64,000 nucleotides of DNA, taken from the NCBI RefSeq assembly GCF_001649575.2, contig NC_051438.1, positions 30,929,536 through 30,993,535 on the forward strand, written 5' to 3'. The DNA comes from Kryptolebias marmoratus. Lineage: Eukaryota; Chordata; Actinopteri; Cyprinodontiformes; Rivulidae. The translations under genes and the position numbers were made by a program. Positions within the stretch are counted from its first letter, which is position 1, and each line of letters opens with the position of its first letter. Positions 1 to 12,235 of the stretch are shown here, piece after piece. A model generated the notes under the pieces. That model did not search any database. It was not told where the DNA came from and was given only the letters and a program-made list of their open reading frames with translations.

Positions 1-176
1 CCTCATCGTACCTCTGCCTCATCGTACCTCTGCCTCATCGTACCTCTGCCTCATCGTACCTCTGACTCATCGTACCTCTGACTCATCGTACCTCTGTCTC
101 GTCGTACCTCTGACTCATCTTACCTCTGACTCGTCGTACCTCTGACTCGTCGTACCTCTGTCTCATCGTACCTGTG
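1..176. repeat. 16-bp minisatellite (about 11 units)
   Basis: Eleven back-to-back units of 16 bp with core CCTCATCGTACCTCTG start at the first base, so the array probably continues outside the window. Variation is mostly at unit position 1 (c, a or t) and position 5 (a or g, the CATCG/CGTCG change). The first four units are identical and later ones diverge, which suggests recent expansion at the left side. There are no spacers. Confidence 0.95.
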
Positions 177-1394
177 CCTAATTGCACCCCCACTTTGTCC
201 CCAGTACTGCTGCATGAGCCTAACTGAAGAACACCAAATTTACTACAACTTTTAAAATATATGGGAACTGGAGAACTGTTTATTTGTATGTTGAGCCTGT
301 TTTTCTGACATCAGTGCTTCACAAACTGTTCAGCTTCTGAGCCAGAAAACACCAGCAGCACAAACGTGTGACTGCTGGACTCAAATGATCAGGAAGATTG
401 CTTCAAAACAAGTATTTCCATTTGAGAGAGCCTGAAGAATATTTCAGCTGATACTGATATCTTTCCTTATTTAAGAAAATAAAGCATTTTAAAATCCAAG
501 ATTCTGGGTTAATTCATGTCTTTGAATTTACTTTTTACAATTTAATTTATCTGAAAAGTTATGACAAAAATTAGCATTATGTCTTTAGTTCTGAAGACCT
601 CTAAGAGATCAGCTGGTTCAATTTAAGATGGTTTCCCTCCTGCATTATTCAGACACATATAAGATTTATCCCTCAGTCTCAGCAGCCTGTGGCAGGTGTC
701 TGTCAGCAGAGAGTCTGTCCAACCTTCTGGTCTTCTCTGTCTCTAAACTGGATTTTGGTCACAAATATTTGATGGCTGTTCAGACAAGAGCCCATTTCTG
801 AAGTAAAGTCATTAAAAAATAATTTAATAAAATAAAAGTCTCTTATTAAATCTGCAGTTTCCCCACTTTTTCAAAGTGGATTATGGACATGATTTCAGTC
901 ACTCAAATAGAAAAAACTTCTTTGAACCTGACTCAAACAGGAAATGTCTGGAAATCCAGGGACCTTTCCTTGTTTGGTTTGAGACCAGTGTCTTTAAATC
1001 ATTTTGTTATCTTTGACGGATGCTCAAAGTGGTTTTAAACTTATTAGCTATTTACCCACAAAACAACAGTGGAAGATATTTGTGAGCCCAACTGCTGGAG
1101 TCTGAAACACATCAACGTCTCTAAAACAAACATGACTACTGTTTTTATTTCTCCAATTTGGCCCAAATATACAATTAGAAATTATGTTTAATAATTTTTA
1201 CCTTTATTTTGATGACTGAAGATCATCTGATGATGATTTATTTATTTTATAAAAATAAAAACAAGTTGAACTGACTGAGCTGGTTTTACAGTGTAGGAGA
1301 AGAATCCAGAGTTTCACTGATAAACAGGCTGATGAATTATAAAAATGAAACTCTTCTTTTGAACACAAACATGGACAACAGCTTATACAGTATT
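177..1394. other. AT-rich non-coding stretch, nothing recognised
   Basis: No coding frame of useful length, no tandem array and no repeat that I recognise. Confidence 0.6.
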
Positions 1395-1830
1395 TGCTGC
1401 ACTTAGTGCCTGAATGAATGATTCACTCCCATAATTTATTGACTGGCACCAATAAATGATGAATGACTGGGACAAGGCCTTTGGCAGGAGCCGAAACTCT
1501 CAGTGGAGGAGAGGAACAAGGAAGCAGGAAAATAAGAAAAACAGGCAGCCATAAATAAAACAGCCGTAATCACATATTGCTGTCACAAATCCCAGAACAA
1601 AGACAGGCATCCTTCTTCCCTGAGAGCCAGCAGAAAAACAACAGTCACTCAGAAAGAAACATGGCCGTATGCATCAGACGCACCTTGGCAGCTCCAATAA
1701 TTGCACCTGATCCGACACCAAGGTTCTGCTGCTCGGACAGTAATTTACTGCTGAGGGCTTCAAATATATCTATTGTCTGTAGGGTTACCCCACCTGGACC
1801 ATTTAACTCCAGTAAGCATGTGCTGTTTAG
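1395..1830. other. possible conserved non-coding block
   Basis: High-complexity sequence with ATTTATT, AATAAATGATGAATGA and CCAATAATTGCACC segments that does not resemble the repeats of the window. The open frame at 1577-1918 has no family signature and ends by running through the GGAT array. Assigned on texture alone; alignment to other fish is the only real test. Confidence 0.2.
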
Positions 1831-1847
1831 GAAAAGAACACACCTTT

Positions 1848-1894
1848 GGATGGATGGATGGATGGATGGATGGATGGATGGATGGATGGACGGA
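1848..1894. repeat. (GGAT)n microsatellite
   Basis: About 11 uninterrupted GGAT units followed by one CGGA variant. Such arrays commonly form the tail of the SINEs and LINEs found elsewhere in this window, but no recognisable element body lies directly upstream. Confidence 0.95.
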
Positions 1895-2162
1895 GAACAA
1901 GTATTTTTAATGGTTTAATTTGTGTTTTCTCTGATCTTCACAGGATCCATAAATCATGAATAGAACATGTTTTCCTCCAGCTCTGGATTTATATGAGTGC
2001 ATCAAAAACAAACAACAACGATGCATGCTTATTGAGATAATTTTGATTTTGACTCTGAATTTTGTAACAAAATAAATGAATACTTTTTTTTTTTTTATCA
2101 TTGTCTTTCACTCCCTGTACAGAAATCCCTTCTCTACATTTTTCCCTCTCTCTGCCATCGAA

Positions 2163-2331
2163 GGCTCCCAGGGAGCAGCTGGAGAGCTAGAGGGCTCACA
2201 GTGGGGATAAAGAAAGTGAAGGGAGATGTGGGCATTTCATCTTCTCCACTCAAACTTCCTGCCAGTCTGGGGAGTTGAACCTACAACCTTCCAATGCCAG
2301 GCTCGCCTCTCTAACCACTGCACCACCACTT
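2163..2331 (-). mobile_element. tRNA-derived SINE fragment
   Basis: Read on the minus strand, the sequence starts with a tRNA-like head: GTGGTGCAGTGGTTAGAG (A-box region, from about 2326 down), then a B-box-like GGTTGTAGGTTCAACTCCC near 2282-2264. The less conserved body follows down to about 2163. Both promoter boxes are diverged from a working pol III tRNA promoter. No target-site duplication is clear, so the limits are approximate. The head is of the same general kind as those at 12.1, 25.1 and 52.5 kb, but the body differs. Confidence 0.6.
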
Positions 2332-3749
2332 CCAAACAAATCACTCAATAAGAGAAGTGTTGCAAACAAAGTGAATAAAACATTTAAGTTGCTGAGCTGC
2401 TTTTAAATTAAAACATTTGCACTTTTGCTTTAATGGCTTAAAACCCTCTTTGTGTGGGACTTTAAACCTTAATGATGTCTCAGCCAAATTAAGATGTGAT
2501 TTCTCTGCACGTGTAGGTGTTTGATGCAGATTTTTTGACTTTTATTTCAGAGCGACGGGATTTAAATTAAAGAGAAAAGAGAGTTTTTAGTTTCTCTCTC
2601 CCTTCTTACTGCTCTGCAGTGAGATGCTGCTTACTTTGCACATCTCTGCCTCTTTGTCACATGTCAGGGTGACAAAAATCATAAAAAACAGAGAATTTTC
2701 CACTCAGATGTTCCTCTCAGTTTGTGTTTTGTTATCTGCCGTTTCTGCAGTGACGCTGAGTTCTCCTCAGAACCAAACGCTGGAACCCGTTTTGGTTCAC
2801 AGAGGAGAAAACCTGTCGATTTTTGAGCACGGAGGACATCTATTCATGCAACGCTCATGCATAAAACATTTCAGGGCTGATTTTTCTGACAGTTGGATTG
2901 GAGCAGGGATTATTTCTGCAGAAAGAAGCTTCCTCTCCTGTTTGTGCTGCAGGACGTGTCACCCACAGCCTGTCATCCACTAACAGGGCTAATGTAGCTG
3001 ACACCTGTTGCTTTCTGCACCTGTCTCATGCTTCTCAACACCATACAGCTTATTTCTCCTCCCAAATGTATTTCTTGTACTTTCTGTTAAGTAGAAGCAG
3101 GATGAGGTGGGCGGCAGATTTCTGCTCGGTGTTGCTGGGAGCTTTCACACCACAGAACATAAAAAATATCTACTCTTTTTAGTGTTTCTGCTTCCTTTCA
3201 ACCTGCTGTACAGTAATTATTCACAAAATGTGTTTTTAACCATTCTGGTAATTTCTTTAATGTGTATAATTTACTCCTCTGTTGTCCCTTAGTGCTGGAT
3301 TCCAGCTGTGGAACTAAAAACTACATGAAAACAGACAAATTATTAGAATTAATGATCTAATTTACTGCTTACTGCAATGTTTTATCATTTAAAATCCTCA
3401 TTATACATCATGATTCAAGCTAAAAGACTTTTAAAACTGTTAGTGTCATCTATTCAATAAATAATAAAAATTTGTCTGCCAAAAAATAAAACTGACAAGA
3501 ATCCTAAAATTTGAGGAAAAAAAGTCAAAAACAATTTTAAACCAATAAAAGTCAATATTTTTATATAAACATGAAATAATATTTTATTAAAATAAGCATT
3601 TTTACTGATAAGAACTTTAATTTGAAAAATGTTTTTGTATAACTTAAAGACATTTAAAACATGAATATTTGCTTTCAGGGGAGTTTATTTTTATAACATG
3701 TTACATTTAATATGATTACAGCTGGAGACGGATCCACAGACCTGGGCCT
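2332..3749. other. AT-rich non-coding stretch, nothing recognised
   Basis: Short open frames at 2624-2983 and 2898-3182 overlap in different frames, lack recognisable domains and are interrupted by AT-rich DNA. A pyrimidine run precedes the first, but no supported splice structure is visible. From 3300 to 3700 the DNA is very AT-rich. Confidence 0.55.
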
Positions 3750-4224
3750 CGTCTGCAGTAATCAGGACGTTGCTCCGGTCTGAGGAAGGAGCTGAGCTGA
3801 AAGACAAAGATCTGGATTTACTGATCCAGCTACGATCCAACCCTCACCTGTGGTCCTGAGGTTTGGATCAGGACTGGAAGAAGCAGATCCTGGATCCAAG
3901 CAGCTGAGATGATCTCCCTCTGTAGGACGGCGGAGCTCAGCCTCAGAGAGGAGCTGAGGAGCTCCACCAGGAGGATGTCAGAGCTGCTGCTCCTCTTCAT
4001 CAACAGGAGTCAGCTGAGGAGGTCAGGATGTCTCCTGGTTTTCCATGAACTGGCAGGAGACCCAGAACTATCTGAAGGGATGATATCTCCTCTCTGGACT
4101 GGGAACACCTTGGGATCCTCCAGGAGGAGCTGGAGAGGAGCTCTGAGGAGAGGGAGGTCTGGGTTTCCCTCCTGGACCTCTTACTCCTCGATCTGACCTC
4201 TGGTTAGAGGAAGAAATAGATGGA
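3750..4224 (+). mobile_element. LINE 3' fragment (RTE/Rex-type), C-terminus of ORF
   Basis: This is the last part of a non-LTR retrotransposon ORF with its 3' end. It opens with the CTGCAGTAATCAGGACGTTG-type segment and continues as a broken reading of the post-RT region. The best-preserved part is near 4060-4206, where an RRPRT motif is followed by WEHLGILQEELE and EEREVWVSLL, matching the family pattern WERLG..PEELEEV..EREVWASLL. Stop codons and frame changes interrupt it, and TAG near 4204 sits where the family stop is expected. A short GATGGATG tail follows. It is 5'-truncated and dead. The same region recurs at 36.3 kb and, inverted, at 48.5 kb. I place it in RTE/Rex3 from the GATG-type tail, with moderate certainty. 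Confidence 0.75.
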
Positions 4225-6341
4225 TGTTCTATGTAAAATGAATGTGAAAGATAAAAATCTCAATATTCCTACTTTGTTCTGCAATGACCCTTGACCTCTG
4301 AATCATCAGCTGGTTCCAGAAATGCCGGGCTGCTCTGTAAACTGATCTCTGGCTGTTAGGTTAAAATCCTAAACGTTACTGTAAACTGGGACAGTTTTCT
4401 TTTATAAAATCTAACTGAACTTGGAATTGTTTTGTATTAAATAAGCTGATTGGTTCATGTGTTCTGAATCTTACACCAAACTGTGAAGGGCTGCATGTTT
4501 AAACGTTACTCTGCCACCTTCTGCTTAACTGCTGTTATTAGATGGAGCCACACAGATTAAACATCTTTTATTAAACCTGCTCTATGACATCTTCCTTTGC
4601 ACAGTTCAGACTGTATTCATGGTGGATCTTTTGACTCCGACCTCAGAAACTCTTCTTCCAAACTGACGATGCACAAACCCGATGAGTGAATGTGAAGAAA
4701 TGAGCTGGATCTGTTGCCAGCACCTCCTGACAGATTTTTCTGACAAAACATGCTGCTGGATCAGCTTCTCACCTTTTCAGTCTCATCTTTCAGATGTCAC
4801 AGACCAGCTGAGATCAAAGCTGAATTTTCAGACACGATCCCTGAGGTTTGGTGGCTGCAGGAAGAGAAGGGGGTGGGGGTGGGGGCCGCCACACTGATGA
4901 GACGGAGCTCATCCATAACACTAATTGGACCGAGCGGCAGCTGCAGGCCTTGGGGTAATCAAAGTATCAGAAGAACAAGCACACCCCGCTTGATTTTATT
5001 TTATTTTTTTTTATCTGCAGTGATGGAGGCCGCCGTCTGTGACCGAACACAAATGCACAGAGGTGCTGGGCTCATTCTGTAGATCAGGCAGCTGATTGGT
5101 CAGTTCTACTTCCTCTCTGCAGCAGGAGGCGAGGAAAGCCTGGAGAGTTAAATATTCTGCCTTCAGGAGTCATTTGGATAAAACAAATTAAAGTTTAGCC
5201 ACAGTGTGGTTAATATTTCCATGTTTCCTCTCAGGTGAGGAACCTGTGTGTGTATGTGTGTGTGTGTGGCCTGGTTAACTGTTCACAGCTGCAGGCTGTT
5301 CATGCTTCTGCTTAGCACGGTGTTGTAAAGCAAGTAGAAATTCAATAAATGAAGGTAAATGCAGTCCCCCCCCCCCCTTGTTAGGACCCTGAGCCCCCTC
5401 TCTGCAGGGAGGTGAGGCAGCGATCGATCTTCAGCACCCGGCTTGGAAACACTCACTTTTAATTATAGGCAGCTTCAAACATCAGCAGGTAGGTTGTGTT
5501 TTAGAAATTGTGTGTTTTTTTTTAACTCTGTTGGACTTTTTGTCTTTTGTCCATCAGTGTATCCTCAGACGTCCCAGACAGTCACATTAGTGGCAGTTAG
5601 CAGATTTTCCACAGTTTTCCCACATTTTTCTCTGGCAACCTGATCTGCAGCAGCATCTCTTCATGTTTGGAGCTCCAGCAGAGTTTTCTGGCTCTTCTGC
5701 CGTCCAGCTGGACGTCCCCCCACTGCCTCCCCTTCCTCCCTCTCGATGAAACTATATCCTGGACTGCATGTTGGTCAGCCGCTGCGCTTGGCAGAGTGAA
5801 GCAGTTGGCTGCAGACTAGTTGAATCTGTTCCACATTACTCCCTGTTGCATTTCCTGTTTTCCTCTGCGCGTGTGGAGAAACAGCGATTTGACACGCAGC
5901 GATGCCAAAAGCACCCGTCGCCGCCGGCTACGCCTTGCTAGCTTCCAGCGCTAATGTAAAAGCTGGCTTCCTACACTTTTGGTCAATGGCTCAGCAGCTG
6001 TTTGGTCCAACCTGCACTCAGTAAACGATCAGGCAGTTCCGGCAGCTTGGACACCAGTACGTTCTGAACGCAGTCAGTTCAGTCATTCCACACTGAAGAA
6101 AAAAAGATTGTTAGATTGAACACATACAGGGTTAACCTCTTAGAGGATGGAGTACAACATCTATGAGCAACAGAGCTGCTGTCAAAGCAGAGTTTTAACA
6201 AATGGAGCATCCTACGAGGGCCATTTATCAGCTGCTTTGAATTCCTGGTGATGTTGCAGAGGTCGGAGTTAAGTTATTTAATGAATAAATAAGGATTTCA
6301 GGATGTCAGTGTTTCAATCTAGTGTTCTGGATTAAGTATTA
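4225..6341. other. non-coding stretch with small simple repeats
   Basis: Contains a G-rich run near 4869-4886 (three runs of five G), a TG repeat at 5245-5268 and a C12 tract at 5366-5377. The region around 5700-5950 is richer in GC and CpG, but no long frame or splice structure is supported. No other element recognised. Confidence 0.55.
5245..5268. repeat. (TG)n microsatellite
   Basis: TG dinucleotide run with one TA interruption. Confidence 0.9.
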
Positions 6342-7465
6342 TACAGTGGGTTGCAAAGGTATTCATTGCCTTGGTAATCTGTTTTGTTGTCTTCTAACCA
6401 GGAATTTTATTAGACTTTTATGTGATTCTACAGCAGTACTCCATATTAATAAAGTTAAATGAAGATATAGACTTTTTTTTTTTTGTTAATCCTAAAAGAT
6501 ACAAAACTAAAACATAGAGTGCATTAACCCTTCAAGAACAGGAAGTTGGACAGACACCTGACACAGTCTGGTGAGACTGAGTGAGAAATCTTATGTGTGT
6601 ATTAACCCTTCGTTTCCTGCATCACGAATCTTCAGGTCCATCTAACCTGGACGTTGTGTCCATTCTTCATGTCCAGTTGTCTCCAGTTGTCTCCAGCTCC
6701 TTCACTGCCTGTCCTCAGCATGATGACAACCAGACATGGTGTTATCCTAGATAGATGGTTTTATTCTCATCTGACCACAGGACCTTCCTCCACATATTTG
6801 GGGACGAAATTCCAAACAGCTCAGCTTTTTTTTTGTCTTTTTCCTGCTGCTCTTCCATGAAGCTCAGCTCTGTGCAGCCGACAGTGGTCCTGTGGACAGA
6901 TCCTCCAACTCTCAGCTCCATCAGGGTTATATTTGGCCTCCTCAATGTGTCTCTGAATAATGTCCTCCTTTCCCACTCTGTAAGGTTTGGAGGACGACCC
7001 TCTCTTGGCAGGTTTGCTGTGGCAGCATCATCTTTCCATTTTTAATAATAGATTTAATGGAGCTCTGTGGGATGTTCAGGGTTTTGGTATATTGTTTTAT
7101 AACCCAACCCTGGTCTGTACTTTTCCACAACTTTGTTTCTGAGCTGACCTTTCTACTTAGTGTTGATTCTGTGGTTTTCAGAAGAGGTGGACATACTGAG
7201 CTCACCTGACAGGTGAATCTTATTGAACTAATTATGTGGCTGAAGGTGATGGTTGGGCCTTCAAAGCAAAAAAGAATGAGGTCTTATATTTGTTAGTTTT
7301 TGTAATTGTTAAAAAAATGGTTTCTCTGATTCAGTTTCATTAATCAAGAGTATTTCTGTAGAATTATTACTTATAATGAAATTAAAAATCCAATTAAATT
7401 CTAGATTGTAATGAAACAAAATAGAAAAAATACCAAGGGGGTGAATACCTTTACAACTTATTGTG
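6342..7465 (-). mobile_element. decayed Tc1-like DNA transposon
   Basis: A cut-and-paste transposon of about 1.12 kb. The left end TACAGTGGGTTGCAAAGG pairs with the right end (minus strand) CACAATAAGTTGTAAAGG. Similarity between the ends extends inward for roughly 100 bp, including an ATTCTACAG segment on both sides, so the inverted repeats are long but diverged. A broken transposase lies between them on the minus strand. The length is shorter than the usual 1.3-1.6 kb, so internal sequence has been lost. No intact frame, so it is non-autonomous now. Confidence 0.85.
6742..7205 (-). pseudogene. Tc1-like transposase pseudogene
   Basis: Two adjacent minus-strand frames carry the transposase in order but in different phases, so at least one frameshift separates them near 6943. 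The first (7205-6942) holds a helix-turn-helix-like part, with KTLNIPQSSIKSIIKNGK resembling the paired-like DNA-binding domain of Tc1 enzymes. The second (6945-6742) ends in WRKVLWSDENK, matching the conserved WSDE block that carries the second catalytic aspartate. The following KHGGGS block and the final glutamate region are not recognisable downstream. The protein cannot be active. It lies inside the inverted repeats of the 6342-7465 element, as expected. Confidence 0.8.
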
Positions 7466-10400
7466 TTTTCATAAATTAATACTTTCATACTATTGTCAAT
7501 GATTATATATATATGAAGCACTATGATTAGTTTTATTGTTTACTGGTGTAGAAATTTGTTTATGATCATCCTGTTTCGTCCTTGAGGTTAAAGACCCCCC
7601 GTGTTTCAGTGGAACAGCAGAGACAACAATATCTTCTGTATTCGGTACTTTAGGTGACATTTAGCAAATAATAAAAGGGTGTGAACTAAAAAAAGCTTTC
7701 CTGTCATAAAACAGAGAAGTTTGTCTGCTCAGACATGTTTTCTGTTGGTGTGAGCGCTGAATGATTGCTGTTTGTGTCGCTGCTCACTTCAAATTAGAGT
7801 TTGTCAGCTGTATGATGAAGAAGATTCCCAGAAGTGGTGTGAAAAGTCCTCAGCTTAATCTGATCCTAAGCGTAATGAGATTGTTTAATTACCAAAAAGG
7901 AAAATCCCTAATCATCTCTCAGCTCTTATCTCCCTTTACGTCTCGAGTAAAGCCTCGGATTTAAATTTTGGATCCACAAACGGCCTTCATGAGCTCAGAG
8001 AAAAGCAGAGCTCACTTCTGTTTATCTTTTAGAGCCATTAAAGTCACGGAGACATGAAATGACTCTGAAGCGTTAAATTACATACTGTACAAGTTTATGG
8101 ATTAATGTTGCTGAGGACGTGACTGCGCTCAGTTTTCTGAGGAGCTTCCAGAAAAGCCTATTAAACAGATTTCTGTGTAGAAGTGAATTAATGTCAGAAC
8201 TGAGGCGGCTCTGCAATAAAACCTCAGCAAACAGACTTTTTTATGATTTTACTTAAACTTCACGGCCAAAATACTGTTTGATGAACACAAAAAATCTCCA
8301 GCACAAAAACTTTACATTTATTCTATAAGATTTCATGGTTAAACTACTAATAAAGATTCTAACCAAAATAATACAGAACCATAAATTAAAATGATCATTT
8401 TTCCTTTACCAGGTCTTCAAATGAAGAAACTACAACCTGATATTTTCAGTTTAAATATTTGGTGCAATGGTGCATATTACGAGTAAAATGTGTTTTCAAG
8501 GTTATAAAAGTAATTTTCTTTGCAACAGTTTGGAACAAGAAACTCAAACTAGGATGTATTTATAGTGTCATGATTTTAACCACAAGGACTAAACTGGAGA
8601 TGGTAGGTAAGAGGTTCCTTTTACAACACAGAGGGAAAGGACAAGGGTTAATGGACAGCTTGAGGATTTTTCAAATAATATTGTATTTCAGCTGTATTTG
8701 TTCACGCTGTTTTTGGAGAGCAGGAGAGAAATCCAGGAGTTTAAGGCTGACAGGGAGGACTGAGCAGAAAATGGTGGAATGCTGACGGGCAGGTGAGTCT
8801 GAAGGTAGACCGTCCTGAGGAGGAGTCTGCTGATCAGCGAGGATGAGTCCTCTCCTTCACATCAGTTCAGACGTTTCAAGCTTCCACGCTGTTGCTTCTG
8901 TGTTTTCAGTGCATCTTTTTATTTCATCTGACTGCAGACAAAAAGTCAATGACACCTGTAAGTGGTGAGGTGAGGTGATCAAACCAGGGTTTCACCCAAA
9001 GTTTTGACTCGCTGTCAAAGAACAATCTGACGGCTTTAAATCCACAGCTGCCACTCTCCCAGACAGGCGAGCCGAACATGTCATCAGCTTCAGAGGAAGG
9101 ACACTTTTCTTTCAGGGATTCTTTTCCATTTTCTCTCTGCAGAGGCGCGTCAGAGCAACTCAAACCTCAGCACATCTCGGCTCTTACAAAAGCCTGGCAG
9201 ATGAAATGTGGAAAGCATTGAGACACCAAACAGATCACTTCCATCGTGCTGCACAATGCAGCAGGTTGTAATCAAAGTTTCTGACTTACTCAGCAATTCA
9301 GCTGCAACTCTGGACTCTTCCTTCTTCCTGCCATCTAACTTGAAAAACTTCCTTGATGCCTTTACATGGAAAAGTTTGAAAAGAAACAAGCAACCAAGCA
9401 AAATAAAATCAAACTGACAGGTTATCGGGAGCCGGAGTTCAGTTCTGGAGACGAAAGCTGGAAAAAAAAAAGGATTCTTTTTACGAGTCGTTATCCTGTC
9501 CCTCCAGGGCGAGGACTGGAGCAGGGTAGAACAGAGCGAAGAAGCTGGGAGACAAGCGCTTATGAGCTGCAGATTGTTAAGTGTCGGGCTCCTGGTGGGC
9601 CGAGTTAAGGCGGGACAACAAAAGGCATCTGCAGCGCCAGAGTTGAGATTTACGGCACAAGAAGACCGCCGTCAGCAACACGAGTCAGCTGTTCCTGACA
9701 TCTGTATGCTCACACTCATTCAGCACTTTTAATTCAAGAGTAGCAGTGCATATGCTGAAAATTAAAGTTAAATTAAGCACTTCTCAACGGCAGATTTAAG
9801 AGCAGTTTGACACACATCACTTCATGCTACGACCTCAGGTCACAAAAAGTTTGGATCAAACTTTTGTTGGAAAAAAATAAACAAAAAACACAAAACCTAC
9901 TGATGTTATCTATGATTTGTTATAATTCTGTTCCTGCCTTTCAGGTTAGAACACATTCCAAATAAAATGATATTTTACATAAAACACAAACCATTGGGCA
10001 GACATTATTACAATAAAAAGATTGTTCAGAGAAATAACAGCATGAAGTAACAAGACAGACAGATAATCAACAACACTCAGAACCAACATTTAAGTTTAAA
10101 AGATGTCAAACTTCATAAAGATTAACTTCTTCATCTTCATCTTCCTTGGCAACCAAATCAACAACAAACATGACCAAAGGGCTCCTATAATAGTAATTAC
10201 TGCACTACAAACAAAATCCTTTAAGATTTTCTTTTAGATTCAGTCATTTTAAAATCTGTAAAATCGTGTCTGGAATCCAAAGACTGGAATGTCCAAAAGT
10301 TTTCTCTGTAAGTGGGACTGAAAGATGTCTCCAGGACAGATCAGCAGAACCATGAATCTGTTCAGATCCGTCAGTTATTCTGGGCTCAGACTCTTTAGAT

Positions 10401-11699
10401 CTATTTCATTACAAGCCTCTGGAAAAAATCATGCTCCTCTCTTCATTAAAATGAGAGACAGGCTTCAAAAACCGAACCAAAGAGGGGGGCTTCATTTTTA
10501 CTTTTACAAGCCACAAAACCTCCAGCCATGAATGAGATCTTCGACTGGACTCTTTCATTGAAGGAGGATCATTTTCCACCATGTTGTGTAACCATTTGTT
10601 GGGGTTTAGTCTGTCACAGGGGCAGCATCTTGTTGTTCTTGGATTTATGACAAGTGGAGCTCTCATATTGGTGATCAGCTCCTTTAAAGGACCTGACTTT
10701 GATTGACATGTGAGTTGCACATGCACCAATGAGGTCAGAGGTCAATCAGAGGTACAATCATTAGCTTGGCTGCTTTTAACATCAATGATGTTTTTATAAA
10801 AGCAGTAAACTTTAGCGCTCGTTTCTTTTGATGACAGCTGGCAGAGGAGATCTTTACATTATACCTGATATTTACTGCTTTTCCTAACACGTCTTCATTC
10901 TGGGAGCAAGTCTGAGCCCTGGTTGACCTCTGACCCTGTCTCAGTGGTGCGTGAGTGTAAGGATTGAATGAATCCCTCAGGAAGGATTGCCTGCTGAAAC
11001 ACGAAGTTGTTCTGGTTAAGGTAAGGACAACATAAAATTAAAGGCTTTTGTTTGACAAACAGCGAAGGTGTTTTCATTCTTTTGCCTTTGCTGGTATTTA
11101 CAGCCTTGTTTGTTGGTGGGATCTTCAGTTTTATCTTCTGAATGGAAGTTTTATCCCGATGTTTGCTGATACACCAAGTCTGCACACAAAAGGACAATAA
11201 AAGCCCAGAGGAACGTGACACGTGACAAAATTGAGATTTATTTGGGTTTATTTTCAACACATGCTTTAAATTACAACACTGACCTTTAAGTCTACTTTCT
11301 TCACTTCAGCGGACATGCAGTTTGCCTTATTGTCCTGTTGAGCCTCAGGCTGGGTTTAAAAAGCCGGACCAACAGATTCTTAGCAGAGAAAACCCGCCTG
11401 AGCTCCGGTCTCTGAAGGTGTGCACATTAAGAATTACTTCAGCAGCATCTCTGAGTTCAGGCTGAGGCCCTCCTGCAGTGTTCAGTCGTCCTTCAGCCTC
11501 TCTGTTCACGTCTTTTACAAGTGGCTAATATCAGCTTCCCTCGGAAATGTGAACTTACAGCAGCTGTAACTGATACTAAGCAGGGATGTGATTCACTGAA
11601 CGGTGGCTGTGTGGGTAAATTCTGACTGGAGGACATAAGACTGGGCACAAAGGGACCTGGCTCCTCGATGGGAGAGGTGCTTAATGTTAATACCTTCAT
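7466..11699. other. non-coding stretch, no gene recognised
   Basis: Over 4 kb of mostly unique sequence. A block at about 7800-7930, with TAATGAGATTGTTTAATTACC and TAATCATC segments, has the texture of conserved non-coding DNA. Short frames at 8459-8785, 10409-10729 and 10895-11260 show no known domain, no convincing splice pattern and repetitive or low-complexity residues, so they are not called genes. Confidence 0.5.
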
Positions 11700-11945
11700 T
11701 TATTTCTGCACAGAGTGCCGGCGCAGGAGGACGGGCTCCAATAAAAGCAGCTTTCACCTGCAGCCGCTGGCAGCCTGCTAATAAAACATTAGCCGTTTTG
11801 ATCTATCTACCACATTAAAATGTCACTTCCTCATTGTGTGAGAAACGGTCATTGCAGGCTTGAGCGGCCGCTGCAAATAACCCCTCCACCGTGTCAGCGG
11901 GAATTATCCACTAATCAGCAGCCTTAGTATATGTGCTCTTACAGA
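11700..11945. other. possible conserved non-coding block
   Basis: High-complexity sequence with CTAATAAAACATTAGCC, GAATTATCCACTAATCAGC and a NotI-type GCGGCCGC, unlike the repeats here. Candidate enhancer by texture only. Confidence 0.2.
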
Positions 11946-12140
11946 CCGAGCATCTTCTGCAGGAAAACAGAGTCAAACAACAAGATCCTTCCATCTGGGT
12001 GGAAACTAAACTAAATTTAGATTAGTTTTCTTTCCATCAGGTTGTATTATACAGCTAGTTTTCAAAAACCACAAATAAAAAAAATACTTTGAAAAGGAAA
12101 GCTAAAAGAATAAAGTGTTTTTATGTTAAAGTAGACTGGA

Positions 12141-12235
12141 GCAGCATGATGGTGCAGCTGGTTAGTGTCATCGCCTCACATCATGAAGGAAGGTTGCAGG
12201 TTCAAATCCCAGCTTCCTGTGTGGAGTTTACTGTC
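12141..12235 (+). mobile_element. tRNA-derived SINE head
   Basis: A tRNA-like head in plus orientation. GATGGTGCAGCTGGTTAG covers the A-box region and GGTTGCAGGTTCAAATCCC (12192-12210) is a near-consensus pol III B box. It then runs into CTTCCTGTGTGGAGTTTA, the usual start of the body of this fish SINE group, before similarity fades. The copy is 3'-truncated with no GGAT tail. The tRNA acceptor stem is absent, so it is not a tRNA gene. Confidence 0.75.

Noticed and set aside
1..176. Direct repeats resembling a CRISPR array
   Set aside because: Units are contiguous 16-mers with no spacers, in a eukaryotic context: a minisatellite.
10409..10729. 106-codon minus-strand frame checked as a transposase
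   Set aside because: No HTH, DDE or zinc-finger motif and no inverted repeats around it.
12141..12215. Possible tRNA gene
   Set aside because: SINE head: the B box is followed by the usual SINE body start and no tRNA fold closes.
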